A stretch of 64,000 nt of DNA from Palsa-883 sp963847615. Its GTDB lineage: Bacteria > Pseudomonadota > Alphaproteobacteria > Acetobacterales > Acetobacteraceae. Shown piece after piece: positions 1-11,652 of this stretch (position 1 is the first letter of the stretch; each line of letters opens with the position of its first letter). Under the pieces are notes generated by a model. It searched no databases and was not told the origin of the DNA. It worked only from the letters and a program-made list of their open reading frames with translations. Position numbers and translations under genes: made by a program. Where the stretch lies: positions 1 to 64,000 of the forward strand of contig CAWKAN010000021.1 in NCBI GenBank assembly GCA_963847615.1, read 5' to 3'.

Positions 1-182
1 CCCGGGACGAGACAGCAGGATCAGGCAGGCTGGTTGTCCCGTCGGAGCAATGCGTCCGATTTTCGCGTCTCGTCCCATGGGGCGGTCCCCATTCGGAACA
101 TCTGCGCGCATCGACGCGTATCCGGGGCTGGAACTCCTTCCCTCCCGATCCGGCACGGCAAGTCACCAGCCCCGCGGCCCAG

Positions 183-1659
<1,477 letters not shown>

Positions 1660-1766
1660 CCACGGCCTCCCTTGCCGCGCAGTGTAATCCCGACTTGCCG
1701 GATCGGCCCACGGGTGTCTTGACTACGCCCAGGCCCTAGTCATCGGGCGCAACAGCGAGGGCAGGG

Positions 1767-2507
1767 ATGGCGGGACGGTTCGCGAACAGGTGTGCGGTGG
1801 TGACCGGCGGGGTGTCCGGCATCGGCGCCGGGATCGCCGCGCGGTTGGCCTCGGAGGGCGCCAGGCTGTCGCTGTGGGACCGCGATGCCGGCACGCTGGG
1901 GGCCCAGGCGCGCTCCGGCGGCGTCACGCACACCGTCGCGGTCGATGTGTCCGATGCCGAGGCGGTGCGCGACGCGGCGGCGGAGACGGCGCGCGCGCTG
2001 GGGCGGATCGACATCCTGATCGCCTCGGCCGGCATCACCGGGCCGAACGCGCCGGTCGCCGCCTATCCGATCGAGGCGTGGGACCGGGTGATCGACGTCA
2101 ACCTGAACGGCGTGTTCTACTGCAACCGCGCGATCGTGCCGTACATGCAAAAATCCGGCTATGGAAGGATCGTCAACATCGCCTCGATCGCCGGCAAGGA
2201 GGGCAATCCCAACGCCGCGGCCTATTCGGCGTCGAAGGCCGGCGTGATCGCGCTGACCAAGTCGCTCGGCAAGGAGCTGGCAACCACCGAGATCCGGGTG
2301 AACTGCGTCGCCCCCGCCGCGGTCCGCACGCCGCTGTTCGACCAGATGACGCCGGAGTTCCTCGACTTCATGCTGTCGAAAATCCCCCTCGGCCGCTTCG
2401 GCGAGGTCGATGAGATCGCCGCCCTGGTGTGCTGGCTGGCGAGCGAGGAATGCAGCTTTTCCACCGGTGCCGTGTTCGACATCTCCGGCGGCCGCGCCAC
2501 CTACTAG
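1767..2507 (+). CDS. SDR family NAD(P)-dependent oxidoreductase
   Basis: Classical short-chain dehydrogenase/reductase of 246 aa, the usual family length. The Rossmann glycine motif TGGVSGIG lies at residues 13-20, the SAG motif (usually NAG) near 87-89, and the catalytic Ser140, Tyr153 and Lys157 (YSASK) are all present. The C-terminus ends in the typical FSTGAVFDISGG. It resembles 3-oxoacyl-ACP reductase/FabG-like enzymes, but the substrate cannot be told. A purine-rich GAGGG stretch precedes the ATG. The amidase gene starts 11 bases after the stop, so the two are probably cotranscribed. It is divergent from glpK. Confidence 0.9.
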   Translation: MAGRFANRCAVVTGGVSGIGAGIAARLASEGARLSLWDRDAGTLGAQARSGGVTHTVAVDVSDAEAVRDAAAETARALGRIDILIASAGITGPNAPVAAYPIEAWDRVIDVNLNGVFYCNRAIVPYMQKSGYGRIVNIASIAGKEGNPNAAAYSASKAGVIALTKSLGKELATTEIRVNCVAPAAVRTPLFDQMTPEFLDFMLSKIPLGRFGEVDEIAALVCWLASEECSFSTGAVFDISGGRATY

Positions 2508-2518
2508 ACGGAGTTCCC

Positions 2519-3928
2519 ATGGACGACGAGACGCTCGCCTTCACCCCCGCAACGCAGCTCGCCGAGCTGATCCGCACCAAGCAGGTCTCGCCGGTCGAGG
2601 TGATGCAGGCGACGCTGCGGCGCATCGCCGCGCTGGACGGGCGGGTCAACGCCTTCGCCAACCTGGGCGCCGATCGGGCGATGGCGCAGGCCAGGCAGGC
2701 CGAGGCGGCGCTGATGGGCGGCGGTCCGATCGGCCGGCTGCACGGCCTGCCGACCACCATCAAGGACCTGGCGATCACCAAGGACCTGCCGACGGAATTC
2801 GGCACCCTGATCCTGCAGGGCAACCAGCCCACCGAGGACACGCCGTTCGTGACGCGGCTGCAGGACGCCGGGGCGATCGTGATCGGCAAGACCACAACCT
2901 CGGAATACGGCTGGAAGGGCGTCAGCCAAAGCCCGCTGACCGGCATCACGCACAATCCGTGGAAGCACGGCTACAACGCCGGCGCCTCCTCGGCCGGCGC
3001 CGCCGCCGCGGCGGCATCCGGGTTCGGCCACCTGCACCAGGGCAGCGACGGCGCCGGATCGATCCGCATGCCGTCGCATTTCTGCGGCGTGTTCGGGCTG
3101 AAGCCAAGCTTCGGCCGCGTGCCGGCCTATCCGGTCTCCACCGGCGACTACACCTCGCACAGCGGGCCAATGAGCCGCAGCGTCGCCGACGCCGCGCTGA
3201 TGCTGGAGGTGATGGCCGGGCCGCACCCGCTGGACCACACGACGCTGGAGGCCTGGCCGGCCAACTACACCGGCCGGCTGCACGCGGGCGTCAAGGGCCG
3301 GCGCATCGCCTACAGCCCCGACCTCGGCCATGCGCGGGTCGATCCGGAGGTGGCCGCGTTGGTCAAGGCGGCGGCGGCGCGCTTCACCGAACTCGGCGCC
3401 ACCGTCGAGCAGGTCGCCACCCCCTGGGCCAAGGAGGGGCCGGAGCTGGTCCGCTTCTTCTGGCCGGCGCACATGGCCCGCCTGGCGCCCAAGCTGAAGG
3501 ACTGGGCCAGCAAGATGGACCCCGGCCTGGTCGCCTGCATCGAGGCCGGCATGAACATTTCGGTGGTGGACTACCTGCTGATGCGCGAGCGCAAGATGGC
3601 CTACGTCTCGGCGATCAATCATTGGTTCGAGGACTGGGACTTCCTGCTGACGCCCGCGGTGTCGGTCGCCGCCTTCCCGGCCGATCGGCTGATGCCGGCC
3701 GACTGGCCGTCCCATCCGTGGGACTGGGTGAGCTGGGCCGAGTTCTCCTATCCGTTCAACATGTCGTGGAACCCGGCGGCCAGCGTGCCCTGCGGCTTCA
3801 CCGCGGCCGGGCTGCCGGTCGGGCTGCAGGTGGTCGGCCGGCGGTTCGACGACCTGGGCGTGCTGCAGGCGGCGGCGGCGTTCGAGGCGGCGCAGCCCTG
3901 GGCCGACAAGCGTCCCGCGCTGGGTTGA
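2519..3928 (+). CDS. amidase (amidase signature family)
   Basis: Amidase-signature hydrolase of 469 aa. The Ser-cisSer-Lys triad is visible as Lys82 (TTIKDL), Ser157 in the GASSAG loop and nucleophile Ser181 in GSDGAGSIRMPS. The signature loop has GASSAG instead of the usual GGSSGG, a mild deviation. I place the start at the ATG preceded by GGAG seven bases upstream; an in-frame extension upstream exists but overlaps the SDR gene. It is probably in one operon with the SDR. The substrate is unknown; members include aryl-acylamidases and GatA-like enzymes, but no gatC or gatB is adjacent. Confidence 0.9.
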   Translation: MDDETLAFTPATQLAELIRTKQVSPVEVMQATLRRIAALDGRVNAFANLGADRAMAQARQAEAALMGGGPIGRLHGLPTTIKDLAITKDLPTEFGTLILQGNQPTEDTPFVTRLQDAGAIVIGKTTTSEYGWKGVSQSPLTGITHNPWKHGYNAGASSAGAAAAAASGFGHLHQGSDGAGSIRMPSHFCGVFGLKPSFGRVPAYPVSTGDYTSHSGPMSRSVADAALMLEVMAGPHPLDHTTLEAWPANYTGRLHAGVKGRRIAYSPDLGHARVDPEVAALVKAAAARFTELGATVEQVATPWAKEGPELVRFFWPAHMARLAPKLKDWASKMDPGLVACIEAGMNISVVDYLLMRERKMAYVSAINHWFEDWDFLLTPAVSVAAFPADRLMPADWPSHPWDWVSWAEFSYPFNMSWNPAASVPCGFTAAGLPVGLQVVGRRFDDLGVLQAAAAFEAAQPWADKRPALG

Positions 3929-4004
3929 GCCCGGGGGTGCTGAGCCTACGGCATTCACCGATCGTTGCCCGAGGCGGTCGGCGCGCTCCGGCGATGCGAC
4001 CCGG

Positions 4005-4180
4005 GCGTTGACGGTTGGACGGCCCCGTAGGGCGGAAAAGCGCAGCGCCTTCCGCCACCGCCGGGCGAGCCGCTCGCATCTGCCGACGTCCCCAACAACA
4101 TATCCCGCCACCGTCCGACGGCGGAAGGCGCCGCGCTTTTCCGCCCTACGGGGCCGTCCAACAGCCAACGCCATAAGAGC
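4005..4180. repeat. MITE-like palindromic repeat, copy 1
   Basis: Long inverted repeat in the gap between the amidase and glycosyltransferase genes (3,929-4,408). Arms contain GGACGGCCCCGTAGGGCGGA and its complement around a centre that is not self-complementary. The right end reads GCCAACGCCATAAGAGC; the left end is decayed compared with the copies at 21,126 and 58,659. Nothing else is recognisable in this gap. Confidence 0.85.
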
Positions 4181-4408
4181 CAAATTCTTGCTTAACTTGC
4201 TTGCCTGCGGACGCTGCGAACCCGCCCAGGGCCGACCGGTCGGTCAACCATCGCGGCCAGGCGGTGGGTGAACCCGTAGGGTGCCGAGCCGGGGGCGCTG
4301 AGCCGCCGCGTCGGGCACGCCGGTTTACCGGGGATTCATCGGATCCGGCCTATCTCCCGGCGGAGCGCTCGCCCGCCTGATCGGGCTTCGAGCGTCCCGG
4401 AGGGCACG

Positions 4409-6484
4409 ATGGCGGGGATTGCCGCGGTGGCGGCCGAGCGCAGGGTGCTGCGATACAGCCGCTTGCTGTTGCGCTGGCTGCGGACCGGGCAGCTCGCCGG
4501 GCACCTGCACGCCTGGTGGCGCTTGCGCCGCGCGGCAGGGCGGTTGCGCGCATCGGCCGCATTCGATGCGCGGTGGTATCGCGCGGCGTATCCGGACGTC
4601 GCGGCGGCCGGGGTCGATCCGGCCCTGCACTACCTGCGCCGCGGCGCGGCGGAGGGACGCGCGCCGCTGCCGGTCGCCGATCCGCCACCGCCGCGACTGG
4701 CGCTGACCGATGCCAACTACCGCGCCTGGATCGCGGCCCGCGAGGCGTCAGGCGCCGATGCGCCGGCCCAGGCCAGGACGCTGATCGACCACCTGGCGTG
4801 GCGACCGGCGTTCGGCATCGTGGTGTTCGCCGGTGACCGTGAAGCCGAGGCAATGACCCTGGCCTCGCTCGAGGCGCAGGTCTATCCCGATTGGCGCCTG
4901 ACCGAGGCGCCGTGCGGGGATGTCATGCTGTTGCTGCCGGCCGGCACCTGCCTGGCGCCGACGGCGCTGCTGCGGATCGTGGCCGCGGTGGCGGCGGCCC
5001 CGTCGGTCGAACTGGTCTATGCCGACGAGGACCGGCTCGATCCCGCCGAGGGGCACACCCGGCCATGGTTCAAGCCGGCCTGGGACCCGGTGCTGGCCGA
5101 GACCTGCGACCTGATCGGCGTCACCGGGGCGTATCGCCGCCGGCTGCTGGACCGCCTGGGCGTCACCCGGGTGGCCGATCGCGTTGCCCTGCGCGAGGTC
5201 GCGCGCCGCGCGATAACTGCGATGTCGCCCGATGCCGTCAGGCATATCCCGGAGGTGCTGTTTCATTGCAGCGACAGCGCGCTGGCGCCGGGTGCCGACC
5301 AAAGCACGCGGCACCCCCCGTCATGGCCGGGCCCCCGCGACCGTGCCCCCCACGTCATGGCCGGCGCAGGCCGGCCATCCACGACTTGCCTTCGTGCAGC
5401 AGGCAAACTCGTGGATGCAGCGAGGATCGTGTACCGCGGTCGGACCAATTCCTCCGCCGCGCCCGCGCGTCCCCCTGTCCTCGATCCGCTGCCTGGCCCA
5501 GGGGACGGGGCGTCGCCGGCGCCGCTCGTCTCCGTCATCATCCCCACGCGTGACCGCGCCGCGCTGCTCGCCCGCTGCGTCGATGGCGTGTTGCACCGCA
5601 CCGACTACGCCCCGATCGAACTGCTCATCGTCGACAACGACAGCCGCGAGCGCCGCACCGCACGCCTGCTGGCCCGCCTCGCCACCGACCCGCGCGTGCG
5701 CGTCCTGTGCTACCCCGGACCGTTCAACTGGTCGGCGATGAACAACGCCGCCGTGCGCCAGGCGCGCGGCGAGATCGTCGCGCTGCTCAACAACGACATC
5801 GACGTGATCGACCCGGCCTGGCTGCGCGAGATGGTCGCTCTGGCGCAACGTCCCGACATCGGCATCGTCGGCGCGCGGCTGCTGTATCCCGACGGCACGC
5901 TGCAACACGCCGGCATCACCATCGGCCCGGGCGCCGTCGCCGGGCACCTGTGCCGCGGCGCCGCGCGCCACGATCCCGGCCATGGCGGCATGCTGCGCCA
6001 CGCGCGCAGCGTCGCCGCGGTGACCGGCGCCTGCATGGTGCTGCGCCGCGCCGTGTTCGAAACGGTCGGCGGGCTGGAAACCGCGCATCTCGCGGTCACC
6101 GGCAACGACCTCGATCTCTGCCTGCGCGTGCGCGCGCAGGGCGGGCGCGTGGTCTGCACCCCGCGCGCCGAGCTGTATCACCGCGAGGCCGCCTCGCGCG
6201 GGCCGGATTTTCGCGCCGCGCAGCTTGACCGCGTCGGGCAGGAGCGCGCCTACCTGGTCGAACGCTGGGGCGCGCTGGCCGAGCACGACCCCTATCTCAA
6301 TCCCAACCTGGCCACGGTGAACGAGCAGCTCGTGCTGGCTGCGCCGGTCGCCTCACCACGCGGCGCGATAGCCGGCGAACGGCGGTGGGATGCGCTTGAT
6401 GTCGGCCAGCAGATCGGCGGGCAGTCCGCTGGGCGCGCCATCGGGCGCCAGCGGGGTGCCACCGAGGTTCAGCGCGTCCGATAG
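4409..6484 (+). CDS. two-domain family 2 glycosyltransferase
   Basis: Large glycosyltransferase (about 690 aa) likely acting on cell-surface polysaccharide. The first part (about residues 130-290) resembles a GT2 domain with YADEDRLD as acidic motif. The second part (about 370-620) is a clear GT2/GT-A domain: SVIIPTRDRAALL, then NNDIDVIDPAWL (metal/UDP-sugar motif) and a GNDLDLCLRVRAQG acceptor-side motif. The linker (about residues 300-355) is read from a palindromic non-coding-looking repeat and is probably not a folded domain. The last ~45 residues after DPYLNPNLATVNEQLVL do not look like family sequence and overlap an opposite-strand coding-like stretch, so the true C-terminus may differ by a frameshift. 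It stands alone, with no other polysaccharide genes nearby. Confidence 0.8.
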   Translation: MAGIAAVAAERRVLRYSRLLLRWLRTGQLAGHLHAWWRLRRAAGRLRASAAFDARWYRAAYPDVAAAGVDPALHYLRRGAAEGRAPLPVADPPPPRLALTDANYRAWIAAREASGADAPAQARTLIDHLAWRPAFGIVVFAGDREAEAMTLASLEAQVYPDWRLTEAPCGDVMLLLPAGTCLAPTALLRIVAAVAAAPSVELVYADEDRLDPAEGHTRPWFKPAWDPVLAETCDLIGVTGAYRRRLLDRLGVTRVADRVALREVARRAITAMSPDAVRHIPEVLFHCSDSALAPGADQSTRHPPSWPGPRDRAPHVMAGAGRPSTTCLRAAGKLVDAARIVYRGRTNSSAAPARPPVLDPLPGPGDGASPAPLVSVIIPTRDRAALLARCVDGVLHRTDYAPIELLIVDNDSRERRTARLLARLATDPRVRVLCYPGPFNWSAMNNAAVRQARGEIVALLNNDIDVIDPAWLREMVALAQRPDIGIVGARLLYPDGTLQHAGITIGPGAVAGHLCRGAARHDPGHGGMLRHARSVAAVTGACMVLRRAVFETVGGLETAHLAVTGNDLDLCLRVRAQGGRVVCTPRAELYHREAASRGPDFRAAQLDRVGQERAYLVERWGALAEHDPYLNPNLATVNEQLVLAAPVASPRGAIAGERRWDALDVGQQIGGQSAGRAIGRQRGATEVQRVR
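5318..5432. repeat. REP-like palindromic repeat inside glycosyltransferase gene
   Basis: Contains GTCATGGCCGG twice, GGCCGGCCATCCACGA, and an inverted pair ATCCACGA / TCGTGGAT that brackets TGCC...GGCA. Phrases of this type are common intergenic repeats in alphaproteobacteria (recalled, not searched). Here it lies inside an open reading frame between two catalytic domains. Confidence 0.55.
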
Positions 6485-6590
6485 GCCGCCCAAGCGCCAG
6501 CGCGAGGCGAGCGGCAAATCCCGCCACGGGTTGGCCGCCCCCATCGGGCTGCGCGGGAAGGCGATGGCGTGTGCCAGCAGTTCGTACTTG
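6353..6590 (-). pseudogene. possible 3' remnant of an unidentified gene
   Basis: The minus strand encodes a protein-like tail (KYELLAHAIAFPRSP, RWRLGGLSDALNLGG, ADLLADIKRIPPPFAGYR) ending at a stop at 6353-6355. It has ordinary amino-acid composition, unlike typical antisense frames of GC-rich DNA. Upstream it runs into the palindrome at 6591-6661, where the coding character ends. It overlaps the doubtful 3' end of the glycosyltransferase gene. I do not recognise the family; it may be a remnant or chance. Confidence 0.25.
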
Positions 6591-6661
6591 TACACCTCTC
6601 CCGCGCTTCGCGGGCTTGGGCCGCTCTGCGCGGCCCAAGCCCGCGGAGAGCGGGAGGTGTA
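6591..6661. repeat. palindromic hairpin repeat
   Basis: About 32-bp near-perfect inverted repeat (TACACCTCTCCCGCGC... / ...GAGCGGGAGGTGTA) with a short loop, built on CTCCCGC and GGGCTTGGGCCGC. Related shorter forms occur at 12,718-12,766 and 35,513-35,535. It sits downstream of soxG and may act as a transcript end, but no T-run follows it on either strand. Confidence 0.7.
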
Positions 6662-6710
6662 CGCAAGGCGGGTCAGCAAAAACGTTCGCCATAGGGAACT
6701 ATTCGGCCGA

Positions 6711-7211
6711 TCAGTCCCGCGCCGCCTCCGCCAGAAATCGACGCACATAGTCCGCGAACGACCGGGCAACCTCAAGGCGGAACACCGCGGCCCCGCTGCG
6801 CCACAACACGATCTCGCTCCTGCCCAGCACGCTGCGCGTGCACATGCCGACCGGGAACGCCGCGTCGTCAAGATCGAGCGGGCAGCCGGCGTTGAGCAGA
6901 TCGGCCGCGCCCGGCCCGCTCACCTCGATCGCGCATTGCCGGTGGCTGACATCGACCACCGCGTGGGGGAAACCCCGCAGCGCCTGCTCCATCGCCGCGC
7001 CGACCGGATCGCCAGCCAGCGCCAAAATCAGCCACTCATCCGGGCCGAGCCACAGCGCGCTGCGCGCCCCCAGCGTCGCGGCGCGGCACGGCCGTTGCGG
7101 CAGCGCAAAGCCGAGCGGCACCGTGGCGGCCGCGATCGCCGCCGCGCGGCCACGCAGGATCAGCCGCGTGCACGCCGGCAGGTCGGCCAGCCACGGCTTG
7201 CCCTCACCCAT
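6711..7211 (-). CDS. soxG: sarcosine oxidase gamma subunit
   Basis: Gamma subunit (166 aa) of heterotetrameric sarcosine oxidase, which demethylates sarcosine to glycine and passes the methyl carbon to tetrahydrofolate. Family features: ALWLGPDEWLIL in the middle, HAVVDVSHRQCAIEVSGPGAADLLNAGCPLDL, and a C-terminus SFADYVRRFL. I chose the ATG at 7211, which overlaps the soxA stop by eight bases and so implies translational coupling. The same frame stays open further upstream inside soxA, but that part does not look like SoxG. This is the only sox gene here without a frameshift. Confidence 0.9.
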   Translation of the reverse strand: MGEGKPWLADLPACTRLILRGRAAAIAAATVPLGFALPQRPCRAATLGARSALWLGPDEWLILALAGDPVGAAMEQALRGFPHAVVDVSHRQCAIEVSGPGAADLLNAGCPLDLDDAAFPVGMCTRSVLGRSEIVLWRSGAAVFRLEVARSFADYVRRFLAEAARD

Positions 7212-10094
7212 GCAGCCGCGTCCCCTGCGGATCGAACAACATCGGCGGAACGATCCGCACGCCGATCGCGCGATCCTGCATCGGGGCAAACAAGTGCTGG
7301 CCCACCCGCGCCCGCCCGTCGGCCAGCAGCCCCAGCGCGATCGAGCGGCCCAGCGTGGCGCTCATATAGGACGAGGTGACATGGCCCAGCACGTCCATCG
7401 GCACCTTCTGCCGCGGATCGGCAACCAGCTGCGCGCCGTCCTCCAGCACCGTGCGAGGATCATCGGTCAGCAGCCCGACCAACTGCTTGCGCCCGGGCGC
7501 GGCCAGCGCCGGCAGCGTCAACGAGCGCTTACCGACGAAGTCGCGCTTGGCCTTGCCGATCGCCCAGGTCAGCCCAAGGTCGTCCGGCGTGGCCGTCCCG
7601 TCCGCCTCCTGGCCCACGATCATGTAGCCCTTCTCGGCGCGCAGCACGTGCATCGCCTCGGTGCCATAGGGCGTGCTACCGCCCGCGGCGATCGCGTCCC
7701 ACACCGCGCCGGCGGCGTCGGCGGGAACATTCACCTCGAAGCCGAGCTCGCCGGAAAAACTGACGCGGAACAGCCGGGCCGGCACGTCGCAGACATGGCC
7801 CTCGGCCAGCGCCATGTGCGGCAGCGCCAGGTCGATGTCGTGGACCAGCGGGGCCAGCACGTCGCGCGCGCGCGGGCCCTGCACGCCGATCACCGCCCAA
7901 TGTTCCGTGACCGAGGTCAGCCAGACATCCAGATCCGACCATTCCGTCTGCCGATAGTCCTCCATCATCGCCAGCACCCGCGCCGCGCCGCCGGTCGTGG
8001 TGGTGACGTGGAACCGATCCACCGCCAGCCGGCCGATGATGCCGTCGTCCAGCACGAACCCGTCCTCGCGCAGCAGGATGGCGTAGCGGCAGCGCCCGAC
8101 CGGCAGCGTGCGCAGCGAATTCACGTACATCCGGTCGAGGAATTCCGCCGCGTCGGGACCCACCACCTCGATCTTGCCAAGCGTGGAGCCGTCGAACATC
8201 CCGGCCGTCGCGCGCACCGCACGGCACTCGCGCGCCACGGCGTCGGGCATCGTTTCGCCGTCGCGCGGGAGATACCGCGCGCGGCGCCATTGCCCGACAT
8301 CCTCGAACACCGCGCCCAGCGCCACGGCGCGGTCGTGCAGCGGCGTCTCGCGCACCGGATCGAACAGCATCCCGCGCGCGGCGCCGGCGAAGCTGCCGAA
8401 GGTCACCGGCGTATAGGGCGGGCGGAAAGTGGTCAGGCCGACCTGCTCGGGCGCCATCGCCAGCGCCTCGGCCGCGATGCCGAGCGCGTTGACGTTGGCG
8501 GTCTTGCCCTGGTCGGTCGCCATCCCGGCGGTGGTGTAGCGCTTGATGTGCTCGATCGAGCGGAACCCCTCGCGCACCGCCAGCGCAATGTCCTGCGCGG
8601 TGACGTCGTTCTGGAAGTCGACGAAGGCCTTGCCGCGCGCGTCGCCCGTCGCCCCGAGCATGCCCCCCTTGCCGGGCGGCGGCGCATCGGTGGTGAACCG
8701 ATCCGCCCCCGCACCATCGGCCAGCGCCGCCGCCAGCCCGAACCGGCCGGCGCAGGCCGCCCACCGCGCGCACCTGCGGCAATTCCGCGCCCGGCACGAA
8801 GGCCCCGCAGTCCGGGTCGAACCGCAGCGGCCCGCGCGCCTGGGAGAACAGATGCACGCTGGGCGTGAAGCCGCCGGACATCAGCACCAGGTCGCATTGG
8901 ATCGTCTCGCCGTCGCCCAGCTTGATCCAGGCGACGCGCCTGCGTCCGCCGGTCGCGGCGATCGTGGCGCCGCGGATGACCCGCAGGCCGGCCGCGTCGC
9001 CGATCGTGCCTGTCGCGGGACGAATATCGACCACCGCGGCAACGGCGATGCCCGCCGCTTGCAATGCCTGCGCCGCGCGATAGGCGTCGTCGTGCGCGGT
9101 CACCACCACGGCACGACGCCCCGGCAGCACGCCGTAGCGCCGCAGGTAGGTGTGCGCCGCGCCAGCCAGCATGATGCCCGGCCGATCGTTGCCCGGGAAC
9201 ACCAGGGGCCGCTCCAGCGCGCCGGTCGCCAGCACCAGCGCGGCCGCGCGCACCTGCCACAGGCGCTCGCGGGCGCCCCCGGGGTCGGGATCGCCACGAT
9301 GCTCGGTCAGGCGCTGCGCCAGTCCCACCATGTTGTGCGGATAGCAGCCGAACGCCGTGGTGCGCGGCAACAGCGTCACGCGGCTGTGCCGCGCCAGCGT
9401 GGCAAGCGCCCCGTCCAGCCAACGTTGCGCCGGCACGCCATCGATCGTTGCCGTCGTCTCGGCCAGCAGCGAGCCGCCCAACTCCGCCTGCTCGTCGCAC
9501 AGGATCACCCGCGCCCCCGCCGCCGCGGCGGCAACGGCGGCGGCGAGGCCGGCCGGGCCGGCGCCCACCACCAGCACGTCGCAGTGCGCATAGCGCTGAG
9601 CGTAACGATCCGGGTCCGGCAGGGTTGGCGCGCGGCCCAGCCCGGCGGCGGCGCGGATCACCTTCTCGTAGACGCCATGCCACGCCCAGGCGGGATACTT
9701 GAACGTCTTGTAGTAGAACCCGGCGGGCAGCAGCGGCGACAGGACATCGTTGACCGCGCCGAGATCGAAGCCGAGCGACGGGGTATGGTTCTGGCTCTCG
9801 GCGCGCAGCCCGTCGTACAGTTCGATCTGCGTGGCGCGCAGGTTCGGCGTGCGGCGCGCAGCGTCGCGGATGACCGTGACCAGCGCCGAGGGTTCATCCG
9901 CCCCGGCCGCCAACACGCCGCGCGGGCGGTGGTATTTGAACGAGCGCCCCAGCAGGTGCACGCCGTTCGCCAGCAGCGCCGAGGCCAGCGTGTCGCCGGC
10001 GCAGCCCTGCATAGGTCCGGCCATTGAAACTGAACCGCAGCCTGCGCCCGCGATCGATGCGCCCGCCCGACGCGGTGCGAAAGACCGTGCTCAT
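7204..10094 (-). pseudogene. soxA: sarcosine oxidase alpha subunit, frameshifted
   Basis: Large catalytic subunit, about 960 codons (family ~1000). It starts MSTVFRTASGGRIDRG, has an N-terminal ferredoxin-like/2Fe-2S-derived region, then an NAD/FAD-binding Rossmann motif VLVVGAGPAGLAAA, and a C-terminal aminomethyltransferase (GcvT-like) folate domain with FSGELGFEVNVPADAAGAVW. Two frame changes are required: near 10,015 (after RFSFNGRTYAG, before MQGCAGDTLASALLANG) and near 8,745 (after ELPQVRAVG, before the glycine-rich linker leading to GMLGATGDARGKAFVDFQND). The start ATG shares an ATGA with the soxD stop. Identity is certain; functionality is not. Confidence 0.9.
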
Positions 10095-10361
10095 GGCGGC
10101 GGATCGCCCGGCTTGTAGGACGCGAGGATCGTGTCGTTCGCGGTATCGCGCAGCACATTGAAGAAGCGCGCGCAGCCATGCGTGTGGCGCCAGCGTTCCC
10201 GATGCGAGACCCTTCGGATTGGTGCGCAGGTGCAGATAGGCGGTCCACTCGGCATCGTCGACCGCGGCGGGATCGGCCGGGCGGGCGATATGTGCCTCGC
10301 CGGCGTGGCTGAATTCCAGCTCCGGCCGCGCGCCGCACCAGGGGCAGGGGATCAGCAGCAT
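10091..10361 (-). pseudogene. soxD: sarcosine oxidase delta subunit, frameshifted
   Basis: Small zinc-binding delta subunit (about 90 aa). It begins MLLIPCPWCGARPELEFSHAGEAHIARP, with the CPWCG half of the zinc site, followed by TAYLHLRTNPKG. A one-base shift near 10,212 is needed to reach the expected end SHRERWRHTHGCARFFNVLRDT, which supplies the remaining Cys/His ligands and stops exactly at the ATGA shared with soxA. The start overlaps the soxB stop (TGATG). The perfect fit of both ends argues that the indel is either an error or very recent. Confidence 0.85.
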
Positions 10362-11615
10362 CAGTGCGCCACCGCCGCGGCGGCGGCCTCGTCGATCGTG
10401 GCGCCCTCGCGGAACCGCGCCAGCCCGAACGGCGCGTTGATCGGATGCGGCGCGTCGTGCGCCATGGTCCAGGCGAACAGCTGGCCGGACCCCGGCGTCG
10501 CCTTGAACCCGCCGGTACCCCAGCCGCAATTGACATAGAGGCCGGGCACCGGGGTGCGTCCCAGGATGGGCGACCGATCCGGCGTCACATCGACAATGCC
10601 GCCCCAGTTGCGCAGCATGCGCAGCCGGCGGAAGCTGGGGAACAGCTCGCAGATCGCGTCCAGCGTGTGGGTGGCGACGTGCAGCGCGCCGCGCTGGGTG
10701 TACGACGGATACGCATCCATGCCCGCGCCGATCACCAGCTCGCCCCGGTCCGACTGGCTGACATAGGCGTGGATGGTGTTCGACATCACGACGCAGGGCA
10801 GCACCGGCTTCACCGGCTCGGAGACCAGCGCCTGCAGCGGGAAGCTCTCCAGCGGCAGGCGCAGCCCGGCCATCGCCATCACCACGCTGGTGTGCCCGGC
10901 CGCGACCACGCCGATCTTTGGCGCCCGGATCGGGCCGCGCGTCGTCTGCACGCCGCTCACCGCGCCGGCGGCGTCACGATCGGATCGCGGTGACCTCGCA
11001 GTTCTGCAGGATGTCGACGCCGCTTGCATCGGCCGCCCGCGCGTAGCCCCAGGCCACCGCGTCATGCCGCGCCACGCCGCCGCGCCGTTGCAGTGCCGCA
11101 CCGAGCACGGGGTAGCGCAGGCCGGGTCCGATGTTCAGCTTCGGGCAGAACGCCTGCGCCTGTTCCGGGGTCAGCCATTCGTTGTCCACCCCGGCGGCGC
11201 GGTTGGCGTGCACGTGCCGCTTGAACACCTGCACGTCGTGCTGGGTGTGCGCCAGCATCATCACGCCGCGCGGGCTGAACATCACGTTGTAGTTCAGCTC
11301 GCGCGACAGGCCCTCCCACAGCCGAACCGCGTGGTCGTACAGCGCCGCACTCTCGGCGAACAGGTAGTTGGAGCGGATCACCGTGGTGTTGCGCCCGGTG
11401 TTGCCGCCGCCGATCCAGCCGCGTTCCAGCACCGCGATGTTGCGCAGTCCGTGCTGCTTCGCCAGGTAGTAGGCGGTGGCGAGGCCATGCCCGCCGCCGC
11501 CGATGATCAGCGCGTCATAGGCCGGCTTCGGCTCCGGCGTGCGCCAGTGCGGCTGCCATCCGGTGTGGCCAGCCGCCGCGTGACGCAGCAGGGAGAGGGC
11601 GGAAAAACGTTGCAT
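10361..11615 (-). pseudogene. soxB: sarcosine oxidase beta subunit, frameshifted
   Basis: FAD-dependent beta subunit, first gene of the soxBDAG operon. N-terminus MQRFSALSLLRHAAAGHTGWQP is typical. The Rossmann motif ALIIGGGGHGLATAYYLA binds FAD, and WIGGGNTGRNTTVIRSNYL is highly conserved in SoxB. The first frame ends after ILQNCEVTAIRS near 10,974; the family sequence continues at once in another frame (TRGPIRAPKIGVVAAGHTS ... NWGGIVDVTPDRSPILG) down to 10,361. A single indel near 10,977 explains this. Total span is ~417 codons, matching the family. Confidence 0.9.
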
Positions 11616-11652
11616 GCGGGCCTTGCCAGGGACGATCCGCCGGGATGCTACC

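Noticed and set aside
1..182. Gene downstream of glpK at the window edge
   Set aside because: Open frames here extend from antisense of glpK and show no recognisable protein; nothing can be supported.
1736..2150. Long antisense open frames opposite SDR, amidase, sox and other genes
   Set aside because: Arg/Gly/Pro/Ala-rich translations without motifs, typical shadows of GC-rich coding DNA.
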